In this document: positions 35,436-42,904 of the stretch, piece by piece
Layout: the number at the start of each line of letters is the position of its first letter
Position numbering within the stretch: position 1 is the stretch's first letter
Assembly: GCF_018623055.1 (NCBI RefSeq)
Contig: NZ_CP076019.1
Location: 434,001 to 498,000, forward strand
Length of the DNA: 64,000 bases
Reading direction: 5' to 3'
Source of the DNA: Halorubrum sp. 2020YC2
Lineage (GTDB): Archaea; Halobacteriota; Halobacteria; Halobacteriales; Haloferacaceae
Translations under genes and position numbers: made by a program
Notes under the pieces: model-generated
What the model saw: the letters and a program-made list of their open reading frames with translations, nothing else
Told to the model about the DNA's origin: nothing
The model's database searches: none

Positions 35436-35533
35436 CTTGCTGAAACCCGACGAAAAATCCGTGCGAACGCCCTCTTTCGGCCGGTTTTGGCCGTTCCGAG
35501 AGGACGGAATTCCACCCGCCTCGTCCGGCGGTC

Positions 35534-36397
35534 TCAGTAGAACTCGCGGACGAGGTCGGTCGCGCTCTCGGGAGCGCCGTCCGGGAGGACGGACATGTCC
35601 TCGTCGACGCCGTGCTGCTCGTGGTACGGCACCGACGACTCGTCTTTATACATGACGCCCTGATGTTCCTTCTCGTTGTCGAGGATGACGTCTTTCGCGT
35701 CCTCGCGGTCGGTCGGGTCGTGGTCCTCTTCCTTCAGGTCGACCAGCGAGTCGCGGAAGTAGTCGTACGTGTCGACGTCGTTGAACGTGACGCACGGCGA
35801 GTAGACGTTCACGAAGCCGAACCCGTCGTGCTCGATGGCCTCCTGGATGATCTCCTGGTGGCGGAGCGCGTCCGAGGAGAACGACTGCGCGATGAACGTC
35901 GCGCCCGAGGCGAGCGCCAGCGCGTGCGGGTTGACCGGGGGCTGTTTCGGGCCGTCGGGGCTGGTCGACGTCTCGAAGTCCTCCCGGGAGGTCGGGGAGG
36001 CCTGCCCCTTCGTCAGCCCGTAGATGCGGTTGTCCATCACGACGTACGTCATGTCGACGTTGCGCCGGACGGCGTGGACGAAGTGGCCCGCGCCGATGGA
36101 GTAGCCGTCGCCGTCGCCGCCGGCGACCATCACTTCGATGTCGGGCCGCGCCATCTTGACACCGGTCCCGACCGGGAGCGCGCGCCCGTGAACCCCGTGG
36201 AGCGCGTAGCTGTGCATGTACGTGCCGATCTTCCCGGAACAGCCGATGCCGGCGACGACGAAGGTGTTGTCGGGGTCGTTGCCCGTCTCCGCGAGACCCT
36301 TCATCATCCCGTTCATCGTGCCGAAGTCGCCGCACCCCGGGCACCACGTCGGCTGCTTGTCGGACTTGAAGTCGGTGAATCGAATGTCTGAGCTCAT
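35534..36397 (-). CDS. korB: 2-oxoacid:ferredoxin oxidoreductase beta subunit, probably 2-oxoglutarate-specific
   Basis: 287 aa thiamine-diphosphate subunit. TWCPGCGDFGTMNGM supplies the N-terminal Cys pair region, GGDGDGYSIGAGHFVHAVRRN the TPP-binding GDG, and DNRIYGLTKGQASPTS the end of the TPP site. The reaction is oxidative decarboxylation of 2-oxoglutarate to succinyl-CoA with reduction of ferredoxin. The 2-oxoglutarate assignment rests on subunit sizes (287/585) and neighbourhood, versus the second, 312-aa beta subunit at 62.3 kb. The start is three bases after the korA stop (TAACCAATG), implying coupled translation. Confidence 0.88.
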   Translation of the reverse strand: MSSDIRFTDFKSDKQPTWCPGCGDFGTMNGMMKGLAETGNDPDNTFVVAGIGCSGKIGTYMHSYALHGVHGRALPVGTGVKMARPDIEVMVAGGDGDGYSIGAGHFVHAVRRNVDMTYVVMDNRIYGLTKGQASPTSREDFETSTSPDGPKQPPVNPHALALASGATFIAQSFSSDALRHQEIIQEAIEHDGFGFVNVYSPCVTFNDVDTYDYFRDSLVDLKEEDHDPTDREDAKDVILDNEKEHQGVMYKDESSVPYHEQHGVDEDMSVLPDGAPESATDLVREFY

Positions 36398-36400
36398 TGG

Positions 36401-38158
36401 TTACGCCTCCACCCCCTCCGCGAGGGTCGCCTTGATGTCGTCTGCGAGTTCGTCGGCCTTGAACCGCACGCCGTTGTACTTGTTTATCCGGTCGACCCGT
36501 TCGAGCACGTCGTGCTCGACGAGGTCCGCGAACTGCCCCCGCTCGTTGCACTCGACGACGACCGTCGTCTCGGCCGCTTCGACGTCTTCCGAGAGGTCCG
36601 GCCGCGGGAAGACGTACGGGACCGAGAGGACCCGCACGTCGATACCCTCGTCGTCGAGGAACTCAACCGCCTCCGCGAGCGCGCCCTCGTTCGACCCCCA
36701 CGTGATCACGAGGGTGTCGGCGTCTTTGTCACCGAACTCGCGCGGACTCCAGTCCTCGCGCTCGCGGGCCGTCTCCACCTTCCGGTTGCGCTTGTCGACC
36801 TGCTCGACGCGCATCTCGGTGTCCTCCGTCCGGCGGCCCTGCTCGTCGTGTTCGAGGCCGGTGGACATGTGCGCGCCGTCGGCCGTGCCGGGGAACGCCC
36901 GGGGCGAGACCCCGTCGTCGGTGATCTCGTGTGGCTGGAAGCCGCCCGACTCGCTCATGTGGTCGTCGATCGTCGTCTCGTCGACGACCTTGCCCCGGTC
37001 GATCTCGACCTCGTCCATGTCGAACGTCTCCGGGGAGAACGTCTGTTCCGTGACCGCCATCGAGAGGTCGGCGGTGAGGTAGACGGGGAGCTGGTACTTC
37101 TCGGCCAGGTTGAACGCCTCGACCGTCTTCCAGAAGCACTCGTCGATGGTGGTGGGCGCGAGGACGAACCGCGGCACCTCGCCGTGGCCGCCGTACAGCA
37201 TCTGGTTTAAATCGCCCTGCTCCTGTTTCGTCGGCATCCCCGTAGAGGGGCCCGAGCGCATCACGTTACAGATGACGAGCGGCGTCTCGGAGGTGGCGAT
37301 GAGCCCGAACGTCTCCGTCATCAGGTCGATCCCCGGCCCGGAGGTCGCCGTCATCGCGCGGGCGCCGCCGCGGGCCGCGCCCAGCGCCATGTTGATCGCG
37401 GACAGCTCGTCTTCCGCCTGAACGACGTGACCCCCGTACCGCTCGATGCGGCCCGTGAGGTAGGTCATCACGTCCGTCGCGGGCGTGATCGGGTAGCCGG
37501 CGTAGAAGCGGCAGCCGGCCGCGATGGCGCCCATGCCGATCGCCTCGTCGCCGTTGAGGAGGACGTAGTCCTCCTCGGTGGTCTCTAGGTCGTAGTCGAA
37601 CTCGTGGTCGTACTCGTCCGCGACGTACGACTGCCCCGCCCGCGCGGCCTCCTTGTTGTTGTCGACCAGCTTCTGGCCCTTGTCCTTGAAGCGCTTCTCC
37701 AGCGCCGAGTCGAGGTTCTCGATGGGGAACTCCGCCACCTCGCAGGCGGCGCCGAGCGCGACGACGTTCCGCATGATCGCCCCGCCGGCGTCCTCGGCTA
37801 AGCTCTTGAGCGGCACGTCAAGCCCGATCATCTCCTCGGGGATCTCGACGTCTTGCATCGTCGTCCGCTCGCCGTCGTAGATTATAACCGAGCCCTCGTG
37901 GAGCTCGTCGAGGTTCTCCTCGATCGTCCGGGGAGTCAACGCGATGAGCACGTCGAGTCGGTCCACCACGCTCTGTACCTTGTCGACGGAGGTCCGCACC
38001 TTGTAGGCGGTGTAGCCGCCCCGGATCCGCGATGCGAAGTCCTTCGACGTGAACACGTGTCGACCCGCGCGGGAAAGCGCCTGTGCGAAGATCTTCCCCG
38101 TCGAGTCGATGCCGTCGCCGGCCTCTCCGCCGACAGCCCAGTTGAAATCCGCGGCCAT
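36401..38158 (-). CDS. korA: 2-oxoacid:ferredoxin oxidoreductase alpha subunit (gamma-alpha fusion), probably 2-oxoglutarate-specific
   Basis: 585 aa. The gamma domain comes first (GGEAGDGIDSTGKIFAQALS, with FASRIRGGYTAYKVR at about 41-55), then the alpha pyrimidine-binding domain (LLNGDEAIGMGAIAAGCRFYAGYPITPATDVMTYL), then the transketolase C-like part (LVITWGSNEGALAEAVEFL). Two-subunit, fused-gamma architecture is standard in haloarchaea. The ATG at 38158 has a CTTTTGATG box about 27-37 bases upstream and a 10-bp inverted repeat centred about 84 bases upstream. Confidence 0.9.
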   Translation of the reverse strand: MAADFNWAVGGEAGDGIDSTGKIFAQALSRAGRHVFTSKDFASRIRGGYTAYKVRTSVDKVQSVVDRLDVLIALTPRTIEENLDELHEGSVIIYDGERTTMQDVEIPEEMIGLDVPLKSLAEDAGGAIMRNVVALGAACEVAEFPIENLDSALEKRFKDKGQKLVDNNKEAARAGQSYVADEYDHEFDYDLETTEEDYVLLNGDEAIGMGAIAAGCRFYAGYPITPATDVMTYLTGRIERYGGHVVQAEDELSAINMALGAARGGARAMTATSGPGIDLMTETFGLIATSETPLVICNVMRSGPSTGMPTKQEQGDLNQMLYGGHGEVPRFVLAPTTIDECFWKTVEAFNLAEKYQLPVYLTADLSMAVTEQTFSPETFDMDEVEIDRGKVVDETTIDDHMSESGGFQPHEITDDGVSPRAFPGTADGAHMSTGLEHDEQGRRTEDTEMRVEQVDKRNRKVETAREREDWSPREFGDKDADTLVITWGSNEGALAEAVEFLDDEGIDVRVLSVPYVFPRPDLSEDVEAAETTVVVECNERGQFADLVEHDVLERVDRINKYNGVRFKADELADDIKATLAEGVEA

Positions 38159-38546
38159 GTACTATAGGCACGATTCCGGCGGACTCATCAAAAGGCTTCT
38201 GGAAGGAGATACCGAGGCATTTTTGGACGAACATTCGCGTTCTCGCGAATATTGTCGCCTCTAAGCGCCATCATCGACTAATACAAGACAATAATTGGAC
38301 GTATATTCACCAAATTCCTCACGATCGACCCCTCGCGTCGGACCGGTTTTCGACGTTCGTCGAAGTACTTCGGTCGGGACCGGCCGAGTCCGATGCGGCG
38401 AAACGGCCGCGCCGACGGGGTTCGGGTAACCGAGACGACGGGGTGCGGGTAACCCGGATGACGGGCGCCCCGCGCGAGTGGGTTTCGACACGGGCAGGAC
38501 CGACGCCGACGGGAAGGCGTTTGTGTCTCCCCCACGGATGCGACGT
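38159..38546. promoter_or_regulatory. AT-richer regulatory interval between korA and the flavin reductase gene
   Basis: A 388-base divergent gap without a credible gene. It holds the korA promoter (CTTTTGATG on the minus strand near 38186-38195) and an inverted repeat at 38230-38253 (ACATTCGCG, 4-base loop TTCT, CGCGAATAT; one mismatch). The low-GC stretch 38220-38330 contains TAATACAAGACAATAATT. Two direct repeats of about 23 bases carry the palindrome GGTAACC (38421-38443, 38444-38466). Confidence 0.5.
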
Positions 38547-39191
38547 ATGGACACGACAGCGACGGTCGAGTCGGTCGAGACGGTCGGCCCCGACACGTAC
38601 GCCCTCCGCTTCCGCGCGCCCGACGGGTTCGCGGCCGAGCCGGGGCAGTTCGTGAAGCTCGGCACCGAGATAGGCGGCGAGTCGGTCGCGCGGTTCTACA
38701 CGCTCTCGTCGCCGCGCGTCGACGACAGCTTCGAGGTCACGGTCGGCATCGACCCCGACGAGGGCGGCGACTTCTCGGCGTTCCTCTCCGACGCCGAGGC
38801 GGGCACCGAGATGACCCTCTCCGGTCCCTACGGCGACCAACACTACGACGGGCAGTCCCGCGCGGTCGTGATCGCGGGCGGCCCCGGGGTCGGTCCCGCG
38901 GTCGCCATCGCGGAGCGCGCGCTCGACGAGGGCGCCGAGGCCGCCGTCGTCTACCGCGACGACGACGTCGCGCACGCCGACCGGATCGACGCGCTCCGCG
39001 AGCGCGGCGCCGCGGTCCGCCTCATCGACGCGGACGACCCCCTCACCGACGCGGTTGCCGACGTCCTCACGGGCGCCGACGGCGAGACGGTCTTCGTCTA
39101 CGGGTTCGCGGACCTCGTCGCGGACGCGGAGGCCGCCGTCGACGCGGCCGGCGGCGACGCGGACGCCGCGAAGGTCGAGAACTTCGGGTAG
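38547..39191 (+). CDS. Ferredoxin-NADP reductase-like FAD-binding oxidoreductase
   Basis: 214 aa. FAD-binding barrel in the first half (AEPGQFVKLGTE, then SVARFYTLSSP, the RxYS-type flavin motif with F for Y in one place), followed by an NAD(P)-binding half starting GPYGDQHY and VVIAGGPGVGPAVAIAERAL. It ends at about the size of short archaeal FNR-like proteins, without a C-terminal iron-sulfur domain. Next to korA, which makes reduced ferredoxin; haloarchaea keep this pairing, so a role in ferredoxin/NADP exchange is plausible. A second ATG three codons upstream (38538) is an alternative start. Confidence 0.8.
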   Translation: MDTTATVESVETVGPDTYALRFRAPDGFAAEPGQFVKLGTEIGGESVARFYTLSSPRVDDSFEVTVGIDPDEGGDFSAFLSDAEAGTEMTLSGPYGDQHYDGQSRAVVIAGGPGVGPAVAIAERALDEGAEAAVVYRDDDVAHADRIDALRERGAAVRLIDADDPLTDAVADVLTGADGETVFVYGFADLVADAEAAVDAAGGDADAAKVENFG

Positions 39192-39277
39192 TCGCGGCCG
39201 CCCGACGGACTTTTGTCGTCGCGGCCGCCGCCGCCGGTGCCGCCACGCTTTACGTACCGCGCCCGAGAGGGGCGGGC

Positions 39278-40303
39278 ATGGACTACCGACGACTGGGCGG
39301 CACGGGACTCAGCGTCTCGGAGCTCTGCTTCGGGACGTGGCGGTTCGGCCGCGAGACGAACGGCGTCGTGGAGACGGGCCGCGAGGAGTCGCACGAACTG
39401 CTCGACGCGGCCGCGGACCGCGGGATCAACTTCATCGACACCGCGAACGTGTACGGGTCGCCGCACGGGACGAGCGAGGAGTACGTCGGGGAGTGGCTCG
39501 CTGACCGCGACCGCGAGGACTACGTGGTCGCCTCGAAGGTGTACTTCCCGTTCGACGGTCGCGGCGAGCCGGGCCCCAACGACTCCGGGCTGGGGCGGAA
39601 GCACATCCGCGCGCAGGTCGAGGGTAGCCTCGACCGGCTCGACACCGACTACCTCGACGTGTACTACATCCACCGCTGGGACGAGGAGACGCCCATCGAG
39701 GAGACGATGCGCGCGCTCGACGAACTCGTCTCCGAGGGGAAAGTACACCACCTCGGCGCGTCGACGATGGCGGCCTGGCAGCTGACGAAGGCGCAATGGA
39801 CCGCCGACGTCAACGGTTACGCGAGCTTCGACGTGGTCCAGCCGCTCCACCACGCGGGCTACTACGAGGACGTGAGCGAGTACCTCGACGTCTGTATCGA
39901 CCAGGACCTCGCGGTCTGCCCGTACTCCCCGCTCGCCGGCGGGTTCCTCACGGGGAAGTACGAGCGCGCAGACCCCGACGACCCCGAGCAGGTGATCGCG
40001 CCCGACGGCTCGCGCGCGAGCTTCGACGACCGGTTCGAGCGCTTCTACCTCTCCGAGCGCGGCTGGAAGGTGCTCGACGCGGTCCGCGAGGTGGCCGACG
40101 AACTCGACGCGACGCCCGCGCAGGTCGCGCTCGCGTGGCTCACCGAGTGGGACGAGTTCACCTGCGTCCCCATCGTCGGCGCGCGGACGGTCGACCAGCT
40201 CGACGAGAACGTCGCCGCGGCCGACCTCTCTCTCTCCGACGCGCAGTGGGACCGGATCATGGACGCGCGGTACGACCCGGACGGCAACCTCTGGGGTCAC
40301 TGA
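39278..40303 (+). CDS. Aldo/keto reductase
   Basis: 341 aa TIM-barrel NADPH oxidoreductase. Tetrad blocks: Asp in NFIDTANVYG with the Tyr of the same string, Lys in YVVASKVYF, His in DVYYIHRWDE. The C-terminal cofactor part is VPIVGARTVDQLDENVAA. Closest in layout to the potassium-channel-beta/YhdN-type group; substrate unknown. The ATG at 39278 is followed at once by MDYRRLGGTGLSVSELCFG, the typical start. Confidence 0.9.
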   Translation: MDYRRLGGTGLSVSELCFGTWRFGRETNGVVETGREESHELLDAAADRGINFIDTANVYGSPHGTSEEYVGEWLADRDREDYVVASKVYFPFDGRGEPGPNDSGLGRKHIRAQVEGSLDRLDTDYLDVYYIHRWDEETPIEETMRALDELVSEGKVHHLGASTMAAWQLTKAQWTADVNGYASFDVVQPLHHAGYYEDVSEYLDVCIDQDLAVCPYSPLAGGFLTGKYERADPDDPEQVIAPDGSRASFDDRFERFYLSERGWKVLDAVREVADELDATPAQVALAWLTEWDEFTCVPIVGARTVDQLDENVAAADLSLSDAQWDRIMDARYDPDGNLWGH

Positions 40304-40366
40304 ACGGGTTAGCGGCGGGGTCCGCGTCGGCGGCGCGGCCCGCGTTGCGGTCGCCTCCGTAGCCCG

Positions 40367-40825
40367 CTACGTCTCGAAGTCCGGCAGGTCGTCGGGCGCG
40401 TCGAAGTCGGCCTCCCAGTCGATGTACTCCTCCTTGAGCGTCTCGCAGACGATCTGCCCCAGCTCCGTGAGCCCGGCGTTGATCGCGGAGACGGTGCCCC
40501 ACGAGTCGAGTTCGGGGTGGAGGTCGCGCTCCTTCCAGTCCTCCGGCAGCCCCGGCGCGTGGTAGCCGACGCGGTCCGCGAAGTCGTCCCAGAAGAAGTC
40601 GAACCGGGAGACGAGTCCGAGGTCGACGGCGATCCGCCAGTCGTCCTCGTCCATGTCGCTCCCGGCGGCCCACTGGCCGAACGCTTCCTCCCACGCGCCC
40701 CCGCGGAGGAGTTCCTCGATGTCGTCGCGGCGGTACTCGCCGCCCGCCACCTCGGCGTCCTCGTACTCGTTCGGGTCGACGGCGGCGAGTTCGGGGGGTT
40801 CCGGTGGGTCGACGTCGAGTGACAT
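40367..40825 (-). CDS. Uncharacterised acidic protein, haloarchaeal type
   Basis: 152 aa, no membrane helix, no metal motif. An acidic N-terminus (DPPEPPELAAVDPNEYEDAEV) is followed by a compact Trp-rich fold: GAWEEAFGQWAAGSDMDEDDWRIAVDLGL, VGYHAPGLPEDWKERDLHPE, then AINAGLTELGQIVCETLKEEYIDW. I do not recognise a family. Composition and codon use match the neighbours, so it looks like a resident gene. Convergent with the aldo/keto reductase and divergent from the membrane protein at 40982. Confidence 0.65.
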   Translation of the reverse strand: MSLDVDPPEPPELAAVDPNEYEDAEVAGGEYRRDDIEELLRGGAWEEAFGQWAAGSDMDEDDWRIAVDLGLVSRFDFFWDDFADRVGYHAPGLPEDWKERDLHPELDSWGTVSAINAGLTELGQIVCETLKEEYIDWEADFDAPDDLPDFET

Positions 40826-40981
40826 GTCCCGGTCTGGGGGCCGCCGAGGCAAAACGCTACGGGAACGGCCGCGTCCCCGCGGGGCGCCCGCTCGCCCGCG
40901 CGCTCCGGCGGCCGTTCGTCCGGTTCCCTTCCGGCGCGTCCGATCCGGTCCTTTTACCGCGGTTCCGTTCCGACACCGGGT

Positions 40982-41395
40982 ATGGACCTCCGTGCCGTCT
41001 CGCGTCGGGTCGGGATCGCCGCCGCCGTCGCCACCGTGATCGCGCTCGTCGCGCCGTACGCGGTCATCTCGGGACCGGAGTACGCGAGCCAGCTGGCGAC
41101 CTACTACGCCTCCGGGGTCGTCGGCTGGGGCGGTATCGCGCTGTTCGCGCTGTTGACCGCGGTCGTCATCGCCTCCGTGGAGCAGGGGAACGTCGACCCG
41201 GGCACGCTCGCCGGCGTCGCGCTCGTCCTCGCGTTCGCGACCACCCTGAGCGCGGCGAGTTGGGCGGCGGCGGTCGAGCCCAGTCCGGTGTTCCGCGACA
41301 ACCTCTGGCTCGTGTGGCACGCGCCGGCCGTCGTCGCGCTCTCGGTCCCCCTGCCGCTCTCCGCCGCGGTGTACGCCCGGGCCATGTTGTCGTAG
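40982..41395 (+). CDS. Small integral membrane protein, unknown function
   Basis: 137 aa with four predicted membrane helices (about 10-30, 43-63, 72-95, 108-132). Loops are short; one reads EPSPVFRDNLW. No catalytic or transport motif seen. The ATG at 40982 follows a TATA-like CCTTTTACC about 24-32 bases upstream. Directly upstream of the SRP RNA gene on the same strand. Confidence 0.7.
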   Translation: MDLRAVSRRVGIAAAVATVIALVAPYAVISGPEYASQLATYYASGVVGWGGIALFALLTAVVIASVEQGNVDPGTLAGVALVLAFATTLSAASWAAAVEPSPVFRDNLWLVWHAPAVVALSVPLPLSAAVYARAMLS

Positions 41396-41421
41396 GGGAA
41401 CCGTCCGCGGAACGAAAGGCC

Positions 41422-41428
41422 CTTATGC
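41422..41428 (+). promoter_or_regulatory. Putative TATA box of the SRP RNA gene
   Basis: CTTATGC about 27 bases upstream of the predicted RNA 5' end near 41451, immediately after the preceding membrane-protein gene. The spacing fits archaeal transcription starts. Confidence 0.5.
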
Positions 41429-41450
41429 GGCACCCGAGTAGCGCAAAACG

Positions 41451-41760
41451 GACTAGGTCGGGCGGTTAGGCCCCGCTCGTCACCCGCGAGGTAGTCTTTA
41501 GCGGGGACCGAACAGCGGGCACGTCCGGTCAGACCGGCACGGGCCCCGAGAGCCAACGTGGAAGCCTCGTCCGCCGGGGACAGCGGTCCGTGGCGCCCGC
41601 TCGCAGGAGCGGTCCGTCGCGGTTCGTCGGCGACACCGGGTCAGGCGCGGAAGCGAGCAGCCCACCGCCGGACGCCCGTCGCTCGTCGGGTCGCGGGGTG
41701 GAGGAGGCAATCGGGATACCCCGTGCCGGAACGCCGGGCTCCCCCGCCTGTCCGCCATTC
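41451..41760 (+). ncRNA. ffs: Signal recognition particle 7S RNA
   Basis: About 300 nt, the length of haloarchaeal 7S RNA. The helix 8 / SRP54-binding block reads GTCAGGCGCGGAAGCGAGCA, the conserved asymmetric-loop and GGAA-tetraloop region of archaeal and eukaryal SRP RNA. The 5' part GGGCGGTTAGGCCCCGCTCG forms the Alu-type start, and the 3' end CCCCCGCCTGTCC pairs with GGTCGGGCGG near the 5' end to close helix 1. No convincing protein frame explains the stretch. Its ends are set by the helix 1 pairing and are uncertain by about 5 bases. The partner protein SRP19 is encoded at 22.7-23.0 kb. Confidence 0.88.
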
Positions 41761-41863
41761 ATACCGATTCTCGTTCGGAGAACGGTCGCGCTGTGATCCT
41801 GTTGTCAGGAGCAGCGACGTTGCGACCGTTCTTTCACAAGTAGATCATCACGAGGCGGTACCG

Positions 41864-42130
41864 AACCGCCACGAAGTCCCAGCCGCTCGGCGGCACGTGC
41901 TCGACACCACTCCTGCCGCCAACCACTCCGAAGCCCCAGCCGCTCGGCGGTACGTGCTCGACACCACTCCTGCCAACCGCCACGAAGCCCCAGCCTCGCG
42001 GCTCCCTCCGCTTCTCCGGTTGCCGCGTCCAGCGAGAATCGAAGATTCTCTGGCAGCCGGCGGCGAAGCCGCCGGCGACCTCGCGCGTGCGACTCGCGCC
42101 CTCCGGGCGCTCGTCGGCACGCGCCACCGC
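41864..42130 (+). repeat. Dispersed intergenic element, copy B (57-bp repeat array plus terminal stem)
   Basis: Between the SRP RNA and the GNAT gene. Three units start at 41864, 41921 and 41975 (periods 57 and 54). Each begins AACCGCCACGAAG or a close variant and runs through CCCAGCCGCTCGGCGG, then GTGCTCGACACCACTCCTG; the third is cut short. Further hairpins follow (AGAATC-gaa-GATTCT and GCCGGCGGC-gaa-GCCGCCGGC). The end is the same P3 stem as copies A and C: GCGCGTGC (42083-42090) with GCACGCGC (42117-42124), inner stem GCGCCC/GGGCGC. The TATA module is degraded and P1/P2 are absent. Minus-strand reading frames here are repeat-derived. Confidence 0.65.
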
Positions 42131-42156
42131 CCAGCAAAATGAGTCGGTCCCGCGGC

Positions 42157-42741
42157 TCAGCGACCGGTATCGTATTTATACGTCGCCGAGTCCGGGTCGA
42201 TGCCGAAGTCCTCGGCCGACTCCTCCGGCTCGTCGCCGCCGGTCGGCTCGGCGTCTTTGAACGCCTGCCGGAAGCGGCTCGGCATCTCGAACTCGTCGAC
42301 GGCGAGTTCGAGGCCGACGACGCCGCCGCCGAGGAACTCCCGCTTCTCGGTGAGGCGGTCGGAGAGCGCGGGCGGGAGGTCGTCGGTGTCGACGCGCTCG
42401 AAGCCGAACTGCGTCAGGTACTCCGGCTGGTCGGTGAGCACGTACACCGTCTCGAACCCGTCCGCGGTCGCGGTGTCGACGAGGCGCTCGACGACGTGCG
42501 CCCCGACCCCGCGGTCGCGCCACTCGGGGAGGACGCCGATCCCGGTGAGCTCGATCCGGTTTTCCTCGTCCTCGTCGCCGCGATGGAGCCGGAGTCGGCC
42601 GAAACCGGCCCGGTCGCCGGACTCCTCGTCGACCGCGATCACGTAGTCCCGCGACCGGAAGGCGACGTCGTCGAGCCCCAACTGCTCGATCGCGTCCAAC
42701 AACCACGCCTCGTCACGGTTTTTGGCGTCGCGGACGTACAT
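42157..42741 (-). CDS. GNAT-family N-acetyltransferase
   Basis: 194 aa. The acetyl-CoA pyrophosphate loop is RDRGVG (in GIGVLPEWRDRGVGAHVVERLV), preceded by the strand NRIELTGIGVLP. The C-terminal ~60 residues (from EFLGGGVVGLELAVDEFEMPSRF) are an acidic extension beyond the domain. Acceptor unknown. Met at 42741 chosen because MYVRDAKNRDE begins the fold. Transcribed toward the repeat array. Confidence 0.82.
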   Translation of the reverse strand: MYVRDAKNRDEAWLLDAIEQLGLDDVAFRSRDYVIAVDEESGDRAGFGRLRLHRGDEDEENRIELTGIGVLPEWRDRGVGAHVVERLVDTATADGFETVYVLTDQPEYLTQFGFERVDTDDLPPALSDRLTEKREFLGGGVVGLELAVDEFEMPSRFRQAFKDAEPTGGDEPEESAEDFGIDPDSATYKYDTGR

Positions 42742-42904
42742 GGCAAGCCGTACGAGGGCGGGGGTGAAAAACCGTTCCCCGGCGGGCGTCCCCGCCCCTC
42801 TCGGCGCCGAGACCGCCCGCCGAAGCCGGTGGGCTCGCGCGCGGTCGCCTCCGGCCGAGTCCGCATCGCGTCGCTTTTGACCGCCGACCGCCGACCCGAC
42901 GCGT

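Noticed and set aside
41864-42010. Possible CRISPR array
   Set aside because: Whole units are repeated without unique spacers, there are only three units, and no cas gene is in the window.
41834-42127. Minus-strand frame with repeated SGVEHVPPSGW in array B
   Set aside because: The peptide repeat follows the 57/54-bp DNA repeat. No promoter or domain, and it overlaps the array exactly.
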